Source: an uncultured SAR86 cluster bacterium
Lineage (GTDB): Bacteria; Pseudomonadota; Gammaproteobacteria; Magnimaribacterales; Magnimaribacteraceae
DNA length: 64,000 nt
Assembly: GCA_902532015.1 (NCBI GenBank)
Contig: CACAGI010000002.1
Location: 78,846 to 142,845, forward strand
Direction of reading: 5' to 3'
Of this stretch, positions 16,499-25,712 are shown one piece after another. Every line of letters starts with the position of its first letter. The first letter of the stretch is position 1. A program made the position numbers and the translations under genes. A model generated the notes under the pieces. That model saw only the letters and a list, made by a program, of their open reading frames with translations. It was not told the DNA's origin and ran no database searches.

Positions 16499-16768
16499 AT
16501 GAAGTTATTTATGGTTCATGTTGGCTATTATGATAAATCTATAGGAGAGGGTCTTTATGAAACCCATTTGAACTATTTTGTTGCTGCTAAAGATGCAAAA
16601 GAAGCAAAGAGCAAAGCTCATCAATTATCTGAATTCCGGGAAAGATCAATGCATATTGACGGAATGAAAGAAATATCAAGTGTTGATGGGTATAAAGTTA
16701 TATTAGAAAAAGATTCAACATCTAAGCCTGGCCAAGTGATATCTTACGACGACACTAAGGAGTTATAG
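16499..16768 (+). CDS. DUF1543 family protein
   Basis: 89 residues from ATG 16499, with AGGGAG at 16488-16493 well placed; GTG at 16493 would bury that site. MKLFMVHVGYYD, THLNYFVAAKDAKEAK and HIDGMKEI are the features of DUF1543, a small cytoplasmic family of unknown function. The next gene, hinT, starts one base after its stop. Confidence 0.8.
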   Translation: MKLFMVHVGYYDKSIGEGLYETHLNYFVAAKDAKEAKSKAHQLSEFRERSMHIDGMKEISSVDGYKVILEKDSTSKPGQVISYDDTKEL

Positions 16769-16769
16769 A

Positions 16770-17111
16770 ATGGTAGATACTTTGTTTCAGAAAATAATTG
16801 ATAAAGAAATACCTGCAGACATTATTTATGAAGATGATCTTTGTTTGGTCTTTAAAGACATTAATCCAGTAGCCCCGATACATTTATTAATCATTCCTAA
16901 GAAGCAAATAGAAAAGGTAGCAGACGCTCAATTACAAGATCAGGATCTTCTAGGTCATCTAGTTCTTGTTGCGGGGAATGTAGCTAGAGATCTTGGAATA
17001 GAAGACGCGTTTAGGCTAGTTGTAAATAATGGCTCAGGAGCCCAACAAACAGTTTTTCATTTACATATTCATTTGATTGCAGGAAGAGAATTTAATTGGC
17101 CTCCTGGTTAA
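16770..17111 (+). CDS. hinT: HIT-family purine nucleoside phosphoramidase
   Basis: 113 residues, the usual HinT size. The histidine triad HLHIHLI near the C-terminus carries the nucleophilic histidine, and the N-terminal FQKIIDKEIPADIIYEDD is typical. HinT hydrolyses AMP-lysine and other nucleoside phosphoramidates. The stop shares TTAA with the convergent bepA stop. Confidence 0.94.
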   Translation: MVDTLFQKIIDKEIPADIIYEDDLCLVFKDINPVAPIHLLIIPKKQIEKVADAQLQDQDLLGHLVLVAGNVARDLGIEDAFRLVVNNGSGAQQTVFHLHIHLIAGREFNWPPG

Positions 17112-18550
17112 GTAGATTTTAATGCTTCTATAGACTTATGAGATCTTTCAATCTTGTTGTAAATTGTTTCCGTCAATTGAAAATTATTGCCCGCTAATTC
17201 AAGAGCCATTCTAAGGTGTTTTAGAGAAGTCTCATAGGACCCCGTCAAATAGAAATACTCTGCCCTTGATAGATGCAAACCAATTATATTTTTATCTAGT
17301 CCTTGCACTTCAGCTAGCCAATACCAAATTTGGGGATCATTAGGTCTTTTTAGTGTTAAGGTTCTCAAAACTGCTTCCCCTTTCTCATAATCTCCTTTAT
17401 TCATTAGGATTTGGTTATAGAGCATTGAAATTGGATAATTCTTAGGATTAAGTTGCAATAAAGAAACGGCAAGAGCTTCTGCTTCAAAATAATTTTCTGC
17501 TTTAATATGTACTTCTAGTATCCCAATTTGGATGAGTAAATTTTCTTTATCTTTATCTAAAGCATTTCGCATAAATTGAAGAGCATCCTCGTGATCTTTA
17601 TTTTTAGAATGTGCCAAAGCGAGACCATATTCAGCTATCAATCTTTCTTCATCAGATTTAGCTCTTCTCAGATCTTGATCAAACTTCCTTATGGCTTGAC
17701 GGGGAAGCTGTGCAAAGTGAACTGCAGCTCTAGCTTTTACCAAGTTATATTCTATTGAATTTCTATAATTAGAGCCTTCAAATTCTCTTGCTCTTGATTG
17801 AGCATCACTTATTCTCTTTTTAGTTAAAGGGTGAGATCTTAAAAATTCAAGTTCATTAGAACCAGACAGACGACTAAGAGATTGTAATTTTTCAAACATA
17901 TGCGACATGCTATGAGGATCAAAGCCCGCAGAAACTAGGTTTTTAAATCCAATTCGATCTGCTTCTTGTTCATCACCTCTACTAAAAGATAAAGACTGTT
18001 GAGTAATGACCTGTTGTCCTGCAAGAATGGCTTCGGGGTTGCTTGTTGCACCAGCAAGAGCAACGCTTGCCAGTACCATTAAAGAGTTAGCTAAACTTCT
18101 GTCTTTCTGCCTCTGCATTCTTCTAGCGAAATGCCGTTGACTAAGGTGAGCCAATTCATGTGCTAAAACAGACGCTAATTCTCCTTCCGCATTTGATTGT
18201 AATATTAGACCGGCATTTATTCCTATAATTCCTCCTGGAGCAGCAAAAGCATTTATGGATTTTTCATCAATTAAAGCAATTTCAAGACGTCTATCTCGGA
18301 GTTCGCTATATTCAGAAAGTCTGTAGACTAAGTGTTCTGTGTAGTCTTGAGTAACTGGATCTAAATATTCTGGCAGGCTTCTTCTAAGTTGGGCCATATA
18401 GAGTCTTCCTAGATTATATTCAGATGCTATAGAAATAGCAGAGGAAGAAGCATCTCCTAAAACTGGCAATTTTTCTTCTTCGGATTTAAGTTCTAAAGAA
18501 ATTGATACTGCTAAAAGAAAACTTAAAACTGATATATTGATTCGACTCAT
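17108..18550 (-). CDS. bepA: BepA, periplasmic M48 metalloprotease with TPR domain
   Basis: 480 residues: signal peptide (1-21), an M48 peptidase domain with HELAH at 131-135 and the third zinc ligand in GDEQEADRIG, then a C-terminal TPR array (about 290-470). BepA degrades or assists stalled LptD and other beta-barrel proteins during outer-membrane assembly. It is divergent from perM, the same pairing as in E. coli. Confidence 0.93.
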   Translation of the reverse strand: MSRINISVLSFLLAVSISLELKSEEEKLPVLGDASSSAISIASEYNLGRLYMAQLRRSLPEYLDPVTQDYTEHLVYRLSEYSELRDRRLEIALIDEKSINAFAAPGGIIGINAGLILQSNAEGELASVLAHELAHLSQRHFARRMQRQKDRSLANSLMVLASVALAGATSNPEAILAGQQVITQQSLSFSRGDEQEADRIGFKNLVSAGFDPHSMSHMFEKLQSLSRLSGSNELEFLRSHPLTKKRISDAQSRAREFEGSNYRNSIEYNLVKARAAVHFAQLPRQAIRKFDQDLRRAKSDEERLIAEYGLALAHSKNKDHEDALQFMRNALDKDKENLLIQIGILEVHIKAENYFEAEALAVSLLQLNPKNYPISMLYNQILMNKGDYEKGEAVLRTLTLKRPNDPQIWYWLAEVQGLDKNIIGLHLSRAEYFYLTGSYETSLKHLRMALELAGNNFQLTETIYNKIERSHKSIEALKST

Positions 18551-18641
18551 ACTCTTTTCTTCTATAATATCAACTTGAGTAATTTAAATGAATGTTTAGA
18601 CCTCGAATATTTTATTAGGTTCCTTAAATTAATATAAGTAA

Positions 18642-19682
18642 ATGAGTAATTTTATTAAAAAATTCATAAATAGATTTTTTTCGAATGAAGAATCGGTTTA
18701 TTTCGCTATATTATTAGTCACTGCATTCATCTTTATACTCATATTTGGCAATGTTCTTCTTCCGGTTATTATAAGTCTAGTTATAGCTTTCCTTTTAAAT
18801 GGCTTAATGGAAACTTTAATTTCTCTTAACTTTTCTAAAAGAATTTCTTTTTCAATAACATTATTAGTTTTTTTTGGTTTTTATCTTAGTTTATTTATGG
18901 CTCTTCCTTCATTAGGGTCTGAAATAAATAACCTTTTACAAAATCTGCCAACAATTGTTGCAACCTTCCAAGAAACTCTATCGAGTATGAATAATTATTT
19001 TTCTGAAGAAGATATTGAATTAATTTTCGCAAATTTGAGTTCTCAAATTAGCAACCTCTTATCATCTGCACTAGGTCAATTAGCTGGAACCGTAAGCCTC
19101 ATGTTTAATGCTATTTTATATGCGATCATGATTCCATTGATGGTATTTTTCTTTCTGAAGGATAAAGCAGAGCTTTTGCCAATAGCTGCTTCGGTATTAC
19201 CTAAAGAAAATGACTTTATGAAGAGTGTATTTTTCGAGATGAATGGTCAATTATTTAACTATGTGACGGGTAAGTTTATAGAGATGCTCATAGTCGCATC
19301 ATTCTCTTATCTTGTTTTTGCTATATTAAATCTACCATATGCTGTACTAATTGCTATCTTGGTAGGGCTATCGGTAATCATTCCTATATTTGGAGCTATC
19401 CTGGTAACAATACCAGTTGTTTTGATAGGCTTATATGAATGGGGGTTAACCGAACCTTTTTATTGGCTTTTAGGTCTTTACTTAATTATTCAGATGTTAG
19501 ATGGAAATGTACTTGTTCCTTTATTATTTTCTAATAGAAATAATCTTCATCCTGTAATTATTATAATCTCAGTTTTGTTCTTTGGAGGTATCTGGGGTTT
19601 TTGGGGACTTTTCTTTGCAATACCATTAGCCACTTTTATTAAAGCAATTATTAATTCTTGGCCAGACCCAATAGCAGATTAA
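18642..19682 (+). CDS. perM: AI-2E family transporter, PerM-like permease
   Basis: 346 residues, multi-pass membrane protein of the AI-2E exporter/PerM family. Paired N-terminal helices, a soluble amphipathic segment (about 85-150), and the conserved C-terminal run YAVLIAILVGLSVIIPIFGA and DGNVLVPLLFSNRNNLHPV are visible. Substrate unknown; some members export autoinducer-2 or act as antiporters. The name follows the E. coli bepA-perM arrangement. It ends 2 bases before the convergent bcp. Confidence 0.88.
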   Translation: MSNFIKKFINRFFSNEESVYFAILLVTAFIFILIFGNVLLPVIISLVIAFLLNGLMETLISLNFSKRISFSITLLVFFGFYLSLFMALPSLGSEINNLLQNLPTIVATFQETLSSMNNYFSEEDIELIFANLSSQISNLLSSALGQLAGTVSLMFNAILYAIMIPLMVFFFLKDKAELLPIAASVLPKENDFMKSVFFEMNGQLFNYVTGKFIEMLIVASFSYLVFAILNLPYAVLIAILVGLSVIIPIFGAILVTIPVVLIGLYEWGLTEPFYWLLGLYLIIQMLDGNVLVPLLFSNRNNLHPVIIIISVLFFGGIWGFWGLFFAIPLATFIKAIINSWPDPIAD

Positions 19683-19684
19683 AA

Positions 19685-20152
19685 TTAGAGTTGCTTTGCA
19701 GCTTCAAGAACTTCTTTTGCGTGTCCTGTAACTTTAACTTTTCTCCACTCTTTAACTAACTTTCCTTTGCTGTCTATCAAAAAAGTACTTCTCTCTATTC
19801 CCATGTATTTTTTTCCATACATACTTTTTTCTTTTATTACATCATACTGTTTACATATTTTTTCATCAGGATCGGAAATCAGTTCAAAATTAAATTTCTC
19901 TTTAGTTTTAAAGTTCTCGTGAGATTTTAAGGATTCTCTAGATAAACCAAAAATTACTGTTTTGGCTCTGGTAAATTGGCCCTTCAGGTCTCTAAAGTCT
20001 TGCCCTTCAGTAGTGCATCCAGGAGTACTATCTTTTGGGTAGAAGTATAAAACAATATTCTGACCATTTAGATCAGCCAAATTGACCTCTTTATTTCCAG
20101 TACAGGGAGCTTTAAATGTTGGCGCTTTACTATTTATTTTTGGTTTTGGCAT
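19685..20152 (-). CDS. bcp: peroxiredoxin, Bcp/PrxQ type
   Basis: 155 residues. The peroxidatic Cys46 sits in YPKDSTPGCTTEGQDFRD. E. coli Bcp has a resolving cysteine five residues later; here that position is Gln51. Remaining cysteines are Cys17 and the one in EKICKQYD, so resolution must use another residue or a partner thiol. It reduces hydroperoxides with thioredoxin-type donors. AGGAGG lies 4 bases upstream of the start (bases 20157-20162 on the opposite strand). In E. coli bcp also sits beside dapA, separated by gcvR, which is missing here. Confidence 0.93.
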   Translation of the reverse strand: MPKPKINSKAPTFKAPCTGNKEVNLADLNGQNIVLYFYPKDSTPGCTTEGQDFRDLKGQFTRAKTVIFGLSRESLKSHENFKTKEKFNFELISDPDEKICKQYDVIKEKSMYGKKYMGIERSTFLIDSKGKLVKEWRKVKVTGHAKEVLEAAKQL

Positions 20153-20217
20153 GTATCCTCCTATACAATCTATCTATAATATAAAAATAAGTTTATCATC
20201 AGATAAAGAATTATTTA

Positions 20218-21114
20218 ATGTTCAATTTAAAAGGTTCAATAGTTGCTTTAGTGACTCCGATGAATTCGGATGGGACTATTGACTGGCAGGCCTTGAAAGA
20301 TCTTATTGAATGGCATATTAATTCAGGAAGCGCAGGAATAGTAATCGTTGGTACAACGGGAGAGTCAGCTACTTTAGACGTTGCTGAGCATGTTCAAGTC
20401 ATTGAGAAATCTGTAAAGATCGCAGATGGCAGAATTATGGTTATAGCTGGTACAGGAGCGAATTCAACAAAAGAAGCAATTTATTTAACCGCATCAGCAA
20501 AATCTGCTGGAGTAGATGCAGCCCTTCTAGTAACTCCTTATTATAATAAACCTTCTCAAGAGGGCTTATATAGACATTATTCTAATATAGCAGATGAAGT
20601 CGATTTACCTCAAATTCTCTATAATGTACCCTCTAGAACAGGATGTGATTTACTCTCTGATACGGTCATTAAATTAGTTCCTCATGACAGTATTGTTGGA
20701 TTAAAAGATGCAACAGGTGATTTAAATAGATTGGATGAGATTTTAATCTTACTTCAAGACTTGAAAGATAATGAATTTAAGCTTTATTCTGGAGATGATC
20801 CTACTGCAACTCAATTTATGTTAAATGGTGGTTCAGGCACTATATCGGTTACAGCAAATGTTGTGCCTAGCAGCATTGCAGAAATAAGTAAAAAAGCTTT
20901 ATCTGGAGAAACTAAGATGGCAATTAAGCTGGATGAGGAGTTAAAAGAACTTAATGAAATTTTATTCATTGAATCTAACCCTATTCCTGTAAAATGGATA
21001 CTCAATAGGTTGGGTAGGATTCCAAGCGGTTTAAGGTTACCATTAGTTGAATTAGATAGTACATTCCATAGAAGGGCTGAACTTATATTAGAAAAATTAA
21101 GTCTATTAAATTAA
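20218..21114 (+). CDS. dapA: 4-hydroxy-tetrahydrodipicolinate synthase
   Basis: 298 residues. It condenses pyruvate with aspartate semialdehyde, the first step of lysine and diaminopimelate synthesis. The Schiff-base Lys163 is in GLKDATGD; Tyr135 in ILYNVPSRTG, Tyr109 in TPYYNKP, Thr46/47 in GTTGES and Arg140 complete the active site. TATAAT at 20175-20180 is a possible -10. bamC follows after 4 bases. Confidence 0.96.
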   Translation: MFNLKGSIVALVTPMNSDGTIDWQALKDLIEWHINSGSAGIVIVGTTGESATLDVAEHVQVIEKSVKIADGRIMVIAGTGANSTKEAIYLTASAKSAGVDAALLVTPYYNKPSQEGLYRHYSNIADEVDLPQILYNVPSRTGCDLLSDTVIKLVPHDSIVGLKDATGDLNRLDEILILLQDLKDNEFKLYSGDDPTATQFMLNGGSGTISVTANVVPSSIAEISKKALSGETKMAIKLDEELKELNEILFIESNPIPVKWILNRLGRIPSGLRLPLVELDSTFHRRAELILEKLSLLN

Positions 21115-21118
21115 AAAG

Positions 21119-22102
21119 ATGATAATTATAAAGCCATTATTTGCAATTTTAACTTCAGTACTGCTGGCATCTTGCAGCTATTTATTAACTGATCATAAAA
21201 ATGATTATTTAAAAGAAAAACAAACTAAGTCAATTATATTGCCGGACGATCAGTCCTCTAGACCAATAGTAGACTATTTTCCAATTAATACGGAAAATAA
21301 TGATGAAGTAAGTACTGCTTATGAAATACCTATGCCTCAGCAAGTTTTTTCTTCTGGCACATCTAATGAAGTAAGAATGCATAAATTAGGTGAATTACGT
21401 TGGGTGTATGTAGAAACCCTTCCAAGTAGCGCATGGCCAGTGATGAAAGATTTTTGGACAGCAAGTAATTATGGACTATCACTGAGCAATCCAAATACTG
21501 GCATTATTGAGAGTAAAATTATAAAAGCTTCAGGAAGTGATTCTAAGCTGATTATGAAAATTGAACATGGGATAAGACAAGCCAGTTCAGAAGTTTTTGT
21601 TTCTCATGTAATCCAACAAAACGGTAGTTGGATTAGAGTCTCTGGAGAAGATAATCTTGAAGCTAATGTGCTTAGACAAGTCTTAGATTATTTTGCTTCA
21701 GCTCCTTCTTCTGGTGGGACGTCTTTAGTAGCTTTAAATTTAAACTATGGCCAAAAGGCTGTACTTAAACAATCTGATGATAATAAAAACAGTTTTATTG
21801 AGCTTAATCTTGAGTATGCAAGGTCTTGGGCGGCTGTTGATAGAGCCTTAAAAGAAGCTCTTATAACTGTAAATGATCTAGATAGAGATCAGGGTGTATT
21901 TTTTGTAGAGTTTTCTAAACAACAAGAAGAAAAAGGGTTTGTCAGGAGATTTTTTTCTGGTGAATCTTTTAAAGGAAACTATCAAGTAATTGTTAAAGAA
22001 GTAGATGAGAATACTTGCTTTGTTACGATAGTTTCAGATGGAGAAGACTCTAAACTTTACGAAAGGGATCTCCTTTCAGAAATCAATCAATCACTATCAT
22101 AA
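21119..22102 (+). CDS. bamC: BamC, outer-membrane assembly lipoprotein
   Basis: 327 residues. The lipobox LASC gives lipidated Cys19. The unstructured N-terminal segment that contacts BamD is followed by two helix-grip domains ([39 protein letters not shown]). BamC is an accessory lipoprotein of the Bam complex. It stands between dapA and purC, as in E. coli, which supports the call where sequence conservation is weak. Confidence 0.9.
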   Translation: MIIIKPLFAILTSVLLASCSYLLTDHKNDYLKEKQTKSIILPDDQSSRPIVDYFPINTENNDEVSTAYEIPMPQQVFSSGTSNEVRMHKLGELRWVYVETLPSSAWPVMKDFWTASNYGLSLSNPNTGIIESKIIKASGSDSKLIMKIEHGIRQASSEVFVSHVIQQNGSWIRVSGEDNLEANVLRQVLDYFASAPSSGGTSLVALNLNYGQKAVLKQSDDNKNSFIELNLEYARSWAAVDRALKEALITVNDLDRDQGVFFVEFSKQQEEKGFVRRFFSGESFKGNYQVIVKEVDENTCFVTIVSDGEDSKLYERDLLSEINQSLS

Positions 22103-22106
22103 AAAA

Positions 22107-22823
22107 ATGGAAAATATAGAAAAAGGTGACTTAATAACAACAGGTAAAGCAAAATCTTTATATTCTACCAACCAAGCTGACTTCCTCGTTATGCATTATA
22201 GAGATGATACTTCTGCTTTTGATGGAAAGAAGATAGAAAGCCTAGAAGGAAAAGGCACTATTAATAATAAATTTAATGCATTTATTATGGAATATCTTGA
22301 AAAAGAAGGTATCCCTACGCACTTTGAAAGACTACTTTCTGAAACAGATAGTTTGGTTAAGAAACTTGAAATGGCGCCAGTTGAGTGTGTAGTAAGAAAT
22401 GTAGCCGCTGGTAGTATTTGTAAAAGACTAGGACTAAAAGAAGGTTTGGATTTAAACCCTCCTACATTTGAATTTTTTTACAAAGATGACGATTTGGGCG
22501 ATCCTATGATAAATGAATATCATATAAAATCTTTTGGATGGGCAACCACTGAACAAGTCGATCAGATGCAAGAGAAAACTTTTCAAGTTAATGACGCATT
22601 AAAAAAACTTTTTTCAGATGCAGGCATGATATTAATTGATTACAAGCTAGAATTCGGTTCATTTAAAGGCGAGCTATTACTTGGTGATGAATTCACCCCA
22701 GATGGTTGCAGAGTTTGGGATGTTGAGACTAGAGAAAAGCTTGATAAGGACCGATTCAGACAGGGTTTAGGAGACGTTGTTGAATCTTATCAGATCATGG
22801 CCAAACGCTTAGGAGTAATTTAA
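22107..22823 (+). CDS. purC: SAICAR synthetase
   Basis: 238 residues from ATG 22107, 4 bases after bamC. The frame opens earlier, inside bamC, but family homology begins at [16 protein letters not shown]. It ligates aspartate to CAIR in purine synthesis. Visible motifs: [29 protein letters not shown], and [18 protein letters not shown]. It ends 4 bases before the convergent korB-like gene. Confidence 0.96.
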   Translation: MENIEKGDLITTGKAKSLYSTNQADFLVMHYRDDTSAFDGKKIESLEGKGTINNKFNAFIMEYLEKEGIPTHFERLLSETDSLVKKLEMAPVECVVRNVAAGSICKRLGLKEGLDLNPPTFEFFYKDDDLGDPMINEYHIKSFGWATTEQVDQMQEKTFQVNDALKKLFSDAGMILIDYKLEFGSFKGELLLGDEFTPDGCRVWDVETREKLDKDRFRQGLGDVVESYQIMAKRLGVI

Positions 22824-22827
22824 AAAG

Positions 22828-23883
22828 CTACTTAAGACTTTGGTTTATCCCACTTAATTTTTCAGAACCGGGACACAAGTCTTGTTTGTTCATTGTATTA
22901 AGTGGTGTATCAGATACATTTAGTATTTCTTTAAGATCTTTAGCATCAGGATCAATATATAAGAGTCCAGTTAGGACCTTGTTATCTCTTTGAGATTCTT
23001 GGATATTTTTAATAGCGGTTATTTTATCTTTTGGATTGTAATCTTCTGATAGTTTTTCTAAAGATAATAAAGAGCCATCATGAAGAGGAACTTCTATCGA
23101 AGAACCTTCTTCATAGTCAGCAGTTATCTCCTTGCCCAAAGGAACAAAGTCAGGTTTTGAGAGAGAATCATTGTGCTCTCTTATATAGTCATAACTTTTA
23201 GTGGAAGTATTGTGATTATTAAATGTTACACAGGGAGAGATTATGTCTAGAAAAGAAAACCCTTTGTGAGCAATGGCAGCTTTTAGAAGAGGAACCAGTT
23301 GTTCTTTATCTCCTGAAAATCCTCTAGCAACAAAGCTAGCACCTAATTGTATAGCCATTGAAGGTAGGTCTATTGATGGGAATAAGTTGTCATCACCATA
23401 TTTACTTTTCGACTCAAGATCATTTGTTGCAGAAAACTGACCTTTAGTTAATCCATAGGTTCCATTATTCTCAACTATATAAGTCATATTTAGTTGCCTT
23501 CTAGCGCAATGAATAAATTGACCTATACCTATAGAAGCACTGTCCCCGTCTCCTGATACACCTAAATAAAGAAGTTCATGGTTAGCCATAGCTGCTCCCG
23601 TTGCAACCGAAGGCATTCTTCCATGAACAGAATTAAAGCCATGTGATTGGTTAAGAAAATAAGCTGGTGCTTTAGAAGAGCAACCAATACCAGATAATTT
23701 AGCAACTTTGTAAGATTCTATACTTAATTGAAAACAAGCCTCTACTATTGCAGAACTTATAGAATCATGACCGCAACCCGCACACAAAGTAGAGACAGCA
23801 CCTTCATAATCTCTTCGAGTCAGTCCTAATTCATTCTTTTCTAATAATGGATGATGATTTTTGGGTTTTACTATGTATGTCAT
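22828..23883 (-). CDS. 2-oxoacid:acceptor oxidoreductase, beta subunit
   Basis: 351 residues. Beta subunits of 2-oxoacid:ferredoxin oxidoreductases bind thiamine diphosphate and a [4Fe-4S] cluster. The four cluster cysteines are visible: Cys34 and Cys37 (CAGCGH), Cys68 (GIGCSSK) and Cys218 (SPCVTFN). The TPP/Mg motif is GDGDSASIG with NNGTYGLTKGQ. KorB-like (2-oxoglutarate) is the best guess, supported by the lack of sucAB beside sucCD, but pyruvate or branched-chain substrates are not excluded. It is the last gene of a three-gene minus-strand operon. Confidence 0.88.
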   Translation of the reverse strand: MTYIVKPKNHHPLLEKNELGLTRRDYEGAVSTLCAGCGHDSISSAIVEACFQLSIESYKVAKLSGIGCSSKAPAYFLNQSHGFNSVHGRMPSVATGAAMANHELLYLGVSGDGDSASIGIGQFIHCARRQLNMTYIVENNGTYGLTKGQFSATNDLESKSKYGDDNLFPSIDLPSMAIQLGASFVARGFSGDKEQLVPLLKAAIAHKGFSFLDIISPCVTFNNHNTSTKSYDYIREHNDSLSKPDFVPLGKEITADYEEGSSIEVPLHDGSLLSLEKLSEDYNPKDKITAIKNIQESQRDNKVLTGLLYIDPDAKDLKEILNVSDTPLNTMNKQDLCPGSEKLSGINQSLK

Positions 23884-23891
23884 TTTTTTCC

Positions 23892-25712
23892 TTACGAAGC
23901 AGCTACAGAAGGAGTCCCCGAAATATGAGCAATTATCTTATTTGTTATAAATGAGGCAGTAATGGGCTGACCGTCAAAGCATAAAATTGAAACTAATTTA
24001 TCGGGAATTATACCTCCCTCGGCCATTAAAAGAGTTCTCATTTGTCCATCTCTATTCTGCTCCACAATAAATAGAAGATCGTGATCTTCAATAAATTCCC
24101 AGACTTCCAAGTTAAATGGAAAGGATCTAATTCTCATCGCATCCACATCGATATTATTGTCCTCAAGACCATCCAAGGCCTCCTGCATGGAGCAGTCAGT
24201 GCTTCCAAAATAAATAACACCAATGGAACTAGTACTTTCTTCTTGATTAAAAACAGGCTTGGGAACGGTAGAAGAAGCAGTCTGGAATTTTTTAGTAAGT
24301 CTAGAAAGTACTTCAGCATTTTTAACCCCATCTTCAGTATACCTGGCGTATTCATCATGAGACGTACCTCTTGTAAAATAGGCTCCTTTTTGAGGGTGAG
24401 TACCAGGATACGTTCTATAAGGCACACCATCACCATCAACATCTAAATATCTACCAAATTCTTCTATTTCATCTAAATCTTCTTTAGATAGAACTTTTCC
24501 TCGATCGTATTCTTTAGCATCATCCCATTCAAACTCTTTTGAAGACCAATCATTCATTCCTAAATCTAAATCCAGAAGAACAATCACTGGAGTTTGATAT
24601 CTTTCAGCTAAATCAAAAGCTTCTACAGCAAACTCAAAACATTCCTTAGGATCAGATGGAATTAGCATTATATGTTTTGTATCTCCATGAGAAGCATAGG
24701 CACAACTTAGAAGATCCGATTGTTGCGTCCTTGTAGGCATTCCTGTTGATGGTCCACCTCTTTGAACATTGAATAAAACCGCTGGTACTTCAGCAAAATA
24801 AGCTAAACCTATGAATTCGCTCATTAATGACACACCTGGACCGCTAGTAGCTGTAAAAGCTCTTGCTCCATTCCAGTTAGCTCCAATTGTCATTCCCATG
24901 GCAGCAAGTTCATCTTCAGCTTGAATAAAAGCATATTTATTTTTATCTGTCCCTATTTCAACCCTTAACTTTTCACTATATTTATCAAATGACTCTGCTA
25001 AAGACGTTGATGGTGTAATTGGGTACCAGGCACAAACAGTAGCTCCGCCATAAACGCATCCTAAACCAGCAGCATCATTGCCGCTTGTAAGTATTAAACC
25101 ATCTGTTTTATTAGATTTATTAACTTTAATTTGACATAGATCTTTAAAGTTATCTTCTGCATATTTATACCCTATCTCCAAAGCTTTTACATTCGGCTCT
25201 ATGAGTTTCTCTTTACCTTTAAATTGTTCTTCTATAAGAGATACATAAATCTCTTTATTCATCTCAAGGATTGATGCTAAGAGGCCTACATATCCAAGAT
25301 TTTTAAATAATAATCTTTGTTTTGGATTGCTAAATTCCTGAACACATAACTTTGTAAGTGGTATTTCTAGAATATTGATATCGTCTCTTCCAAAGTCCCT
25401 GCTCCATGAAGAGTCATAGATCAAGTAGCCCCCTTCTTTCAATTCGTTTACATCTTGTCCATAAGATTGTGGATTCATAGCGACAGCTATATCTATTCCT
25501 TCTCTTCTTCCTAGGTATCCTTTTTCATTTACTCTCACTTCAAACCATGTTGGCAGTCCTTGAATATTAGAAGGAAATATATTCTTTGGGCTTACTGGTA
25601 TTCCAGATCGAAACACTCCTTTTGCGAACATTTGATTTGCGCTTGCAGATCCGGATCCATTTACATTCGCAAACTTTATTACAAAATCATTAATAGATGA
25701 TATTTGCTTCAC
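23892..25712 (-). CDS. 2-oxoacid:acceptor oxidoreductase, fused gamma-alpha subunit
   Basis: 606 residues from GTG 25712, which overlaps the upstream stop as GTGA; a longer frame from 25793 lies inside that gene. Residues 1-190 are the gamma domain (NVNGSGSASANQMFAKGV; YLIYDSS), residues 210-600 the alpha pyrimidine-binding domain (TSGNDAAGLGCVYGG, YPITPST, QAEDELAAMGM, TSGPGVSLMSE). Such fused subunits pair with KorB-type beta subunits. The product oxidatively decarboxylates a 2-oxoacid to acyl-CoA; the electron acceptor here is probably the adjacent flavo-iron-sulfur protein. Confidence 0.87.
   Translation of the reverse strand: MKQISSINDFVIKFANVNGSGSASANQMFAKGVFRSGIPVSPKNIFPSNIQGLPTWFEVRVNEKGYLGRREGIDIAVAMNPQSYGQDVNELKEGGYLIYDSSWSRDFGRDDINILEIPLTKLCVQEFSNPKQRLLFKNLGYVGLLASILEMNKEIYVSLIEEQFKGKEKLIEPNVKALEIGYKYAEDNFKDLCQIKVNKSNKTDGLILTSGNDAAGLGCVYGGATVCAWYPITPSTSLAESFDKYSEKLRVEIGTDKNKYAFIQAEDELAAMGMTIGANWNGARAFTATSGPGVSLMSEFIGLAYFAEVPAVLFNVQRGGPSTGMPTRTQQSDLLSCAYASHGDTKHIMLIPSDPKECFEFAVEAFDLAERYQTPVIVLLDLDLGMNDWSSKEFEWDDAKEYDRGKVLSKEDLDEIEEFGRYLDVDGDGVPYRTYPGTHPQKGAYFTRGTSHDEYARYTEDGVKNAEVLSRLTKKFQTASSTVPKPVFNQEESTSSIGVIYFGSTDCSMQEALDGLEDNNIDVDAMRIRSFPFNLEVWEFIEDHDLLFIVEQNRDGQMRTLLMAEGGIIPDKLVSILCFDGQPITASFITNKIIAHISGTPSVAAS

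Noticed and set aside
24081..24446. 121- and 102-residue alternative frames within the oxidoreductase alpha subunit
   Set aside because: Both overlap a region with strong family motifs in the annotated frame; no start signals.
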